From positions 1-43,572 of the IMG/VR virus record IMGVR_UViG_3300012189_000005: a stretch of 43,572 bases of DNA; one strand, written 5' to 3'. The stretch comes from a virus. The notes beneath the pieces were generated by a model. That model was not told the DNA's origin. It saw only the letters and a program-made list of their open reading frames with translations, and did no database searches. Below, piece by piece: positions 39,504 through 43,572 of the stretch (positions within the stretch are counted from its first letter, which is position 1; each line of letters starts with the position of its first letter). The position numbers and the translations under genes are program-made.

Positions 39504-39642
39504 GGATCAAATTTTCTTTATTATCTTCATAAAATGCTTCTAATAAACTAAGTATTGTCTCTTGATTTTCTCTATCTAAATTACGAAATTGTTTTGTAGT
39601 CGTGAAAAGCATAGTATTGGTCAATATCTTGGATTTATTCAT
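39493..39642 (-). CDS. small hypothetical protein (49 aa)
   Basis: MNKSKILTNTMLFTTTKQFR, continuing to an acidic helix (ETILSLLEAFYEDNKEN). Immediately after the ssDNA-binding gene, overlapping the next by 11 bases. Function unknown. Confidence 0.5.
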   Translation of the reverse strand: MNKSKILTNTMLFTTTKQFRNLDRENQETILSLLEAFYEDNKENLIHES

Positions 39643-39643
39643 C

Positions 39644-40162
39644 TTAAAACCCTACTGCGTTCAACTCTTCATCAGTCGGTGCCCAATTCTCTCCTTTTTC
39701 TTCAGTGGGTGGTGGCACTGCTTGTCCTTCATATGCTTCAGATACCAATATCCCATTTGGATATTCTTTTTTAAGATCAAGTTCTTTGCAACTGTTTTCT
39801 TGCTCAGCAGTTAATGGCTGAGAATTGGGCATGGGTGTAAAGAAGTAACGGGTAGCCGTACTTTCACCTGTACGCTTAATACTGACATCATATGAAGTTG
39901 GATCACCCCATGGACTCAAGGCCATATTCTCAATTGATTTATAAACAAGTACCGATTGATCCATAACTTGAGCACCATTAAGATCGTGGTTATACACTAT
40001 CCATGTATATTTAGTCTGTGGTTTACCTTGAAGATTGGTAGTATTGCGTACCAATGGTTCATCGCTAAAAATTCTGATCTTGGCGGATTCACCATCTTTG
40101 AGTTTGAGATATTTGGTTCCACCTCCAGCTGGAGGGATATATTTTCCGTATACGTTGGACAT
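39644..40162 (-). CDS. gp32-like ssDNA-binding protein
   Basis: 172 residues. N-terminal KYLKLKDGESAKIRIFSDEP, a WIVYNHDLNGAQVMDQSVLV strand region and DPTSYDVSIKRTGESTATRY fit an OB-fold of the gp32-like phage SSBs. The last 25 residues are acidic (PPPTEEKGENWAPTDEELNA), as in the protein-recruiting tails of SSBs. It would coat ssDNA during replication and work with the nuclease at 40799. GGAG precedes the ATG. Confidence 0.65.
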   Translation of the reverse strand: MSNVYGKYIPPAGGGTKYLKLKDGESAKIRIFSDEPLVRNTTNLQGKPQTKYTWIVYNHDLNGAQVMDQSVLVYKSIENMALSPWGDPTSYDVSIKRTGESTATRYFFTPMPNSQPLTAEQENSCKELDLKKEYPNGILVSEAYEGQAVPPPTEEKGENWAPTDEELNAVGF

Positions 40163-40368
40163 TATTTTATCTCCTTGTATAAGTTACAATCTTTAAACAT
40201 TTCTGCTATCTTCTTATGGTATACATGGCGTCGGTACTCGCGTTGGCACTCAGGATTAATTATCTGAGCTATTCTTTGGCGGCTAACTCCTGCTTTATTT
40301 GCAATCGCTTGATAAGTCATGCCTTGATTTCGTAATTCTACGACTCGTTCTTTAGTCAAGTTAATCAT
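40162..40368 (-). CDS. small helix-turn-helix protein (68 aa)
   Basis: Start at the ATG at 40368, overlapping the upstream stop region. NQGMTYQAIANKAGVSRQRI is a sigma-70-region-4-like HTH with the VSRQR recognition helix. Likely a transcription regulator, candidate reader of the phage promoters. A longer upstream frame has no ribosome site. Confidence 0.65.
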   Translation of the reverse strand: MINLTKERVVELRNQGMTYQAIANKAGVSRQRIAQIINPECQREYRRHVYHKKIAEMFKDCNLYKEIK

Positions 40369-40540
40369 ATATATTGTTATTGACACTATCACCCTTTTTG
40401 AACCGACCCTTTTCATCCTTCTGAATATTGTCTTTAGCCCCTGGCTTATCCCACCGCTTCCGAGCCTTCTCTTTGTAGTAATCGGGCCCATAGCGCTCTA
40501 TACTTGTATTACGTTGTTTTATGCGTGATTTTTCAGTCAT
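40361..40540 (-). CDS. small basic KGG-related protein (59 aa)
   Basis: Start chosen at the ATG overlapping the previous stop (ATGA). SIERYGPDYYKEKARKRWDK resembles the TNKxKYGxDFYxxIG part of KGG-repeat proteins, such as the one at 42268. Ends in a basic tail. Function unknown. Confidence 0.5.
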   Translation of the reverse strand: MTEKSRIKQRNTSIERYGPDYYKEKARKRWDKPGAKDNIQKDEKGRFKKGDSVNNNIYD

Positions 40541-40806
40541 AACCATATTCTCTTGGGTTTAAATTTCTTGTTCTTAATCGCCATATCGTGTTCAGGATAT
40601 TCGTTAGAAGCTATGCCTTCGCAGGTGGGGGTCCAATGGCGATCATATAAACTTGGTCGCATAAACATAAGATTGTGTTTAATGCAAACTGGTTTCCAGC
40701 CTCCAAGAAATGACCATTGATAAAATGGTATGCTCGGTGCATCGCTCAACGTGCCGTCGTCATGACGGATTTTCGGTCCATCATTAGTCATAGTAAAATT
40801 ACTCAT
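40537..40806 (-). CDS. hypothetical protein (89 aa)
   Basis: IPFYQWSFLGGWKPVCIKHN, then YDRHWTPTCEGIASNEYPEH and a basic end KNKKFKPKRIWL. Overlaps the nuclease gene by eight bases. One or two Cys/His pairs may bind metal. No family. Confidence 0.55.
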   Translation of the reverse strand: MSNFTMTNDGPKIRHDDGTLSDAPSIPFYQWSFLGGWKPVCIKHNLMFMRPSLYDRHWTPTCEGIASNEYPEHDMAIKNKKFKPKRIWL

Positions 40807-41746
40807 CTTTAGGCTCCTTATACCCCGAACAAAACATTATGCCAGCGTCAATTGCTTCCATGTTCTTATCTGTCATCTCTTTTCCTTCCGCACGTCGCTT
40901 CATCACCCTATTCAGACGTCCACAGAGCTTACTGGCTGTGTCTGCGTAGTCTGAGGGTGAATCATACCCATAGTCTCCGAGATACGAGCTGTACTCAATA
41001 TGCCAGTTCTTTTTGAACTTATCGTTAAATATCGTTAATCGAGGTTCCAGGGGTGGGGCGTCTATCGTTAAGATCTCGGCCATACGCTCAACATCTTTCT
41101 TATATAATTTCAATAGTTTTTCAGTGTTTGGCATAACGCCCCATTCCTGAATACGAAGATCATCACGCGAGATGTATATAAGCAATCCTGGTAGTTTCAT
41201 GGTGTGTGCGTAGTGGAACAGTTGTAGCATGTGGTGAGTAGCCGGTTGTTTTTCATAAAGATTAAACATCATGCCTGAACAGGATTTAATCTCTAGTATT
41301 TGGTCACGTAGTCCCTGTGGATGCCGTTCCCGCAATTTGCTTACAACGCTACTCGCAACAGCGTCGAAACCTTCCGGGAAATCACCAAATGCGTCTTCGG
41401 TTATGTCCTTAATCTCGCCACCGGCTAAGAAGTCTAGCTTGCCCGTGACCTCAAGTGCAAATTCGGTGTTAGAAATGTGTGTCTGCGTCTCTTTAAGCAA
41501 CCCAGCTCGAACCAATATCTGTTTAACAAGAAACTCAGTGAGGTTCCCGGCTGCGAACTTACGTTGGCTACGGCTATTTGGTGGAGTCGTAGGTTGGCGA
41601 CCCTTCATCTTATAGTAGCGGTCGTAATAGCTGCCACTTAGCTCCGAGGCCCAGCAATGCCTTCTAGGTACCATCTCACGCTCTATACGGCCTGCGGATA
41701 GGCTTTGGTTCCATATGCTGGCAAGGCTGAACGAGTTATTGCTCAT
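40799..41746 (-). CDS. PD-(D/E)XK nuclease (RecB/Cas4-like exonuclease)
   Basis: 315 residues. RKFAAGNLTEFLVKQILVRA resembles the RecB-family helix, LEVTGKLDFLAGGE gives the catalytic Asp and ILEIKSCSGM gives the ExK; LQLFHYAHTMKLPGLLIYIS is the following helix-strand with the QxxxY motif. Probably produces 3' overhangs for recombination with the gp32-like SSB, in the same operon. No Cys cluster for a Cas4-type Fe-S site is obvious. Starts on a TAATG overlap. Confidence 0.75.
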   Translation of the reverse strand: MSNNSFSLASIWNQSLSAGRIEREMVPRRHCWASELSGSYYDRYYKMKGRQPTTPPNSRSQRKFAAGNLTEFLVKQILVRAGLLKETQTHISNTEFALEVTGKLDFLAGGEIKDITEDAFGDFPEGFDAVASSVVSKLRERHPQGLRDQILEIKSCSGMMFNLYEKQPATHHMLQLFHYAHTMKLPGLLIYISRDDLRIQEWGVMPNTEKLLKLYKKDVERMAEILTIDAPPLEPRLTIFNDKFKKNWHIEYSSYLGDYGYDSPSDYADTASKLCGRLNRVMKRRAEGKEMTDKNMEAIDAGIMFCSGYKEPKDE

Positions 41747-42117
41747 TATTCGATACCCATAGCCTTTTGACCAGCCTCTAGAAATAGGTATTCTATCGCC
41801 TCGTATTGTACTTTCGCATGTTCATCGTGAAATGGAGGACCGCTAACCTTGAGTTTCTCTACTTCCTTATGAAATCTGTCATACCATTCCTGGCCGGTCA
41901 TCGCCGCCGTGCCTTCAAAGGTAGTTAACTCTTCCGTACCATTAGCAATAAATAGTTTGTCGTATTCTTGCCATTCTTTAAGTACCTTTTTAGGAACAAA
42001 TATATCATCTCCATTTTCAAGTATCTGTAAGATGTCCTCAGCCGTAGGCTCACCAACGCTGCCATCTATACAAGCCGCTAATTCTGCTATCTTGGCCTTT
42101 AACTCACTTCTGCTCAT
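41746..42117 (-). CDS. hypothetical protein (123 aa)
   Basis: Start at the ATG at 42117 with GGGGAG seven bases upstream. Helical (RSELKAKIAELAACIDGSVG; VPKKVLKEWQEYDKLFIA; QYEAIEYLFLEAGQKAMGI). Directly upstream of, and coupled to, the nuclease, so perhaps a partner. No family. Confidence 0.6.
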   Translation of the reverse strand: MSRSELKAKIAELAACIDGSVGEPTAEDILQILENGDDIFVPKKVLKEWQEYDKLFIANGTEELTTFEGTAAMTGQEWYDRFHKEVEKLKVSGPPFHDEHAKVQYEAIEYLFLEAGQKAMGIE

Positions 42118-42271
42118 CAACCAACTCCCCAAGCAGCTTAATCACATACTCCGCTGCGTCACTTCGGTTTGTAAAATACCTATTCTCAGATTCGTCTTTG
42201 TGATTATCTGAAGCGGTTACTAAGTAGCCATTGTGGAGTTCTTTAATGGTGTAATCGTAGCGTTGGGTCAT
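42104..42271 (-). CDS. small hypothetical protein (55 aa)
   Basis: AAGG eight bases before the ATG, which overlaps the KGG gene stop (ATGA). TIKELHNGYLVTASDNHKDE then RYFTNRSDAAEYVIKLLGEL, a small beta-beta-alpha protein similar in layout to the 5587-5760 product. Function unknown. Confidence 0.6.
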   Translation of the reverse strand: MTQRYDYTIKELHNGYLVTASDNHKDESENRYFTNRSDAAEYVIKLLGELVDEQK

Positions 42272-42498
42272 GCCGATACCTTGCTTTTAGGTCGTTTACT
42301 GATTTTTCCACCTTTGCTACCCGCAATCGCGGCACGTTCCCGGCCAGTCAATCCATCATCGCTAAGTAATAAAGAGGCAAATCCTCCATTATTGCTCAGT
42401 TTTCCCCCAATGGAACCTAGTCGAGCGTAAAAATCTATACCATATTTTGTCTTATTTGTCATTGCAGCACGTTTACCGCCTTCTTTGGTGCCAGCCAT
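42268..42498 (-). CDS. KGG-motif protein (76 aa)
   Basis: AGGAG seven bases upstream. MTNKTKYGIDFYARLGSIGG, SNNGGFASLLLSDDGLTGRE and RAAIAGSKGGKISKR match the family of small basic phage and bacterial proteins with KGG repeats. Probably nucleic-acid-binding; function unproven. It starts two bases after the DUF6745 stop and heads the nuclease operon. Confidence 0.75.
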   Translation of the reverse strand: MAGTKEGGKRAAMTNKTKYGIDFYARLGSIGGKLSNNGGFASLLLSDDGLTGRERAAIAGSKGGKISKRPKSKVSA

Positions 42499-42499
42499 G

Positions 42500-43572
42500 T
42501 TATGCTCCTAATCCAGCAAGGAATGCTTTTTTATCCGTATTATGTTTCATAGCCATACAAGCATCAGCATCTTTACCGACTTTGTTTACATAATTAGTAA
42601 CAAATGAAATGTGCTCTTCATTCGTACTTGGGTTGAGATAAAACAAAAAGTATTTATCTTGTTCGTAAATATCTCCAGCCGCAATTTTATACAATCTGTT
42701 AACAACAAGGTTGCCCTTTTTTTCTTTTTCCATGCCTTCAATATAGATATATTTTTTGATTCGTCGGTTAGGAAGATGTTCATAAAACATTTCTTGGCCT
42801 TCATCAATCAACTGAGCTTTCATCTCTTTAATGAATGTTTTACCTTTTAGATATGTCATTGCCATTCGGCGTTGATCCACGTCGGTAATGTTAGCGAGTT
42901 CTTTAGCGGTAAGTGTACCTGATACGATTTTTCTCCATAGCGTTGGGTCTTTATCAAAACGGATACCATGTAAAACATGAAAACCCCATCCGTCTGGCCA
43001 CTCTATAGCTTTTTCGGTATCAGAATGTAGCTGTCCATTTTTATCTCTGTTTATTATTTTTGGCCGATTGCAGACCATAACAAAATCTTTATATGGCCAC
43101 CACCAACAAACGGATTTTGCTATTTGTTGATAACATCTAGCACGTTCAGATATATCTTGAGATAGTTCCAGACTACATATATCCATAAAAAAACTTGTAT
43201 AGCTTGGTGAACCCCAATACCATGAACCTACCCAAAATTGGCCTCCCAATAGGTTATACCATTTAAGATTTTTCATAACGTCACCAACCGCGTCACGAAC
43301 CGCGTCACCAACCGCGCCACCAACCGCGCCACGAACCGCGTCATCAACCGCGCCATCAACCGCGCCATCAACCGCGCCACGAACCGCGTTACCAACCGCG
43401 TCACGAACCGCGCCATCAACCGCGCCACCAACCGCGCCATCAACCGCGCCATCAACCGCGTTACCAACCGCGCCACTAACCGCGTCACGAACCGCGCCAC
43501 GAACCGCGTTACCAACCGCGCCACCAACCGCGCCACCAACCGCGTCACCAACCGCGCCACCAACCGCGTCAC
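42500..43572 (-). CDS. DUF6745-family protein, C-terminal part (continues at 528)
   Basis: The conserved domain begins MKNLKWYNLLGGQFWVGSWY (43276) and includes the hallmark WWWPYKDFVMVCNRPKIINR, LHSDTEKAIEWPDGWGFHVL and a C-terminal DADACMAMKHNTDKKAFLAG. No stop or break separates it from the repeat, which reads [D/G/N/S]AV[G/R/D/S] in the same frame to the window end. The ATG at 43276 lies in the middle of the protein and is not its start. 258 residues of domain plus the array. Function unknown; possibly a host-interaction or defence-related protein by analogy of repeat diversity only. Confidence 0.8.
   Translation of the reverse strand, partial: DAVGGAVGDAVGGAVGGAVGNAVRGAVRDAVSGAVGNAVDGAVDGAVGGAVDGAVRDAVGNAVRGAVDGAVDGAVDDAVRGAVGGAVGDAVRDAVGDVMKNLKWYNLLGGQFWVGSWYWGSPSYTSFFMDICSLELSQDISERARCYQQIAKSVCWWWPYKDFVMVCNRPKIINRDKNGQLHSDTEKAIEWPDGWGFHVLHGIRFDKDPTLWRKIVSGTLTAKELANITDVDQRRMAMTYLKGKTFIKEMKAQLIDEGQEMFYEHLPNRRIKKYIYIEGMEKEKKGNLVVNRLYKIAAGDIYEQDKYFLFYLNPSTNEEHISFVTNYVNKVGKDADACMAMKHNTDKKAFLAGLGA
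43283..43572. repeat. 12-bp tandem repeat, 24 units plus 2 bases (right part of array)
   Basis: Twenty-four units of the same form as at 1-276, then ac. The last 14 bases (accaaccgcgtcac) equal the first 14 bases of the window. The array is broken by the window ends, so its true copy number is unknown. Confidence 0.97.

Noticed and set aside
43273-43572. Frame giving MTRLVARLVTRL-type repeats and ending at the ATG at 43276
   Set aside because: It is a shifted reading of the DUF6745 repeat. The true frame reads AVG/AVD tetrapeptides and continues into the conserved domain without a stop.

Overview
The window is a nearly complete genome of a tailed, podovirus-like phage. It is built from a P22-type portal, a large terminase, a scaffold, an HK97-fold capsid protein, tail spike and fibre genes, ejection-type internal proteins and a lysis cassette. 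I see no integrase, CI-like repressor, DNA polymerase, helicase, rRNA or tRNA, so it looks virulent and dependent on the host replisome. TGA is used as a normal stop, so the code is standard. The host cannot be read from the sequence. Dispersed GATC palindromes, DUF1003 and KGG-type proteins and several possibly leaderless genes would fit a Patescibacteria host, but that is a guess.

The molecule is almost certainly circular or circularly permuted. One gene, a DUF6745-family protein, is cut by the window ends: its N-terminus reads leftward from 528 to 1 and continues from 43572 to 42500. The cut lies inside a 12-bp tandem repeat, and the two halves stay in frame only if the 14-bp identical ends are collapsed. 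With this join, the genome has two divergent arms leaving the promoter region at 5866-5945. The leftward arm runs 5801 -> 1 -> 43572 -> 36608 and holds early, regulatory and DNA-metabolism genes. The rightward arm runs 5953 -> 36630 and holds structural and lysis genes. The arms converge at 36608-36630.

The leftward arm between 5.8 and 0.6 kb carries many very small, overlapping genes, two long RNA hairpins and three near-identical promoters. Next come a small protein and its DUF6745 partner, then a tightly coupled operon (42.5-38.2 kb) with a KGG-motif protein, a PD-(D/E)XK nuclease, a small HTH protein, a gp32-like ssDNA-binding protein and unknowns, and finally HNH and HAD genes. The rightward arm starts with an Acb2/Tad1-like anti-CBASS candidate, a small-terminase candidate, two zinc-motif proteins and a metalloprotease. 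One zinc-protein gene is studded with ten copies of an octamer. Then come tail fibres and spike (9.8-14.4 kb), terminase, portal, scaffold and capsid (15.3-22.6 kb), a GroES-like co-chaperonin, head-tail and tail proteins, ejection proteins and lysis genes.

Seven HNH-type endonuclease genes are scattered through 43 kb. One appears to have split a large ejection-protein gene in two, and one is frameshifted at a homopolymer. The most unusual items are the DUF6745 repeat array, in which every difference between copies is nonsynonymous, and the octamer array at 7966-8246.
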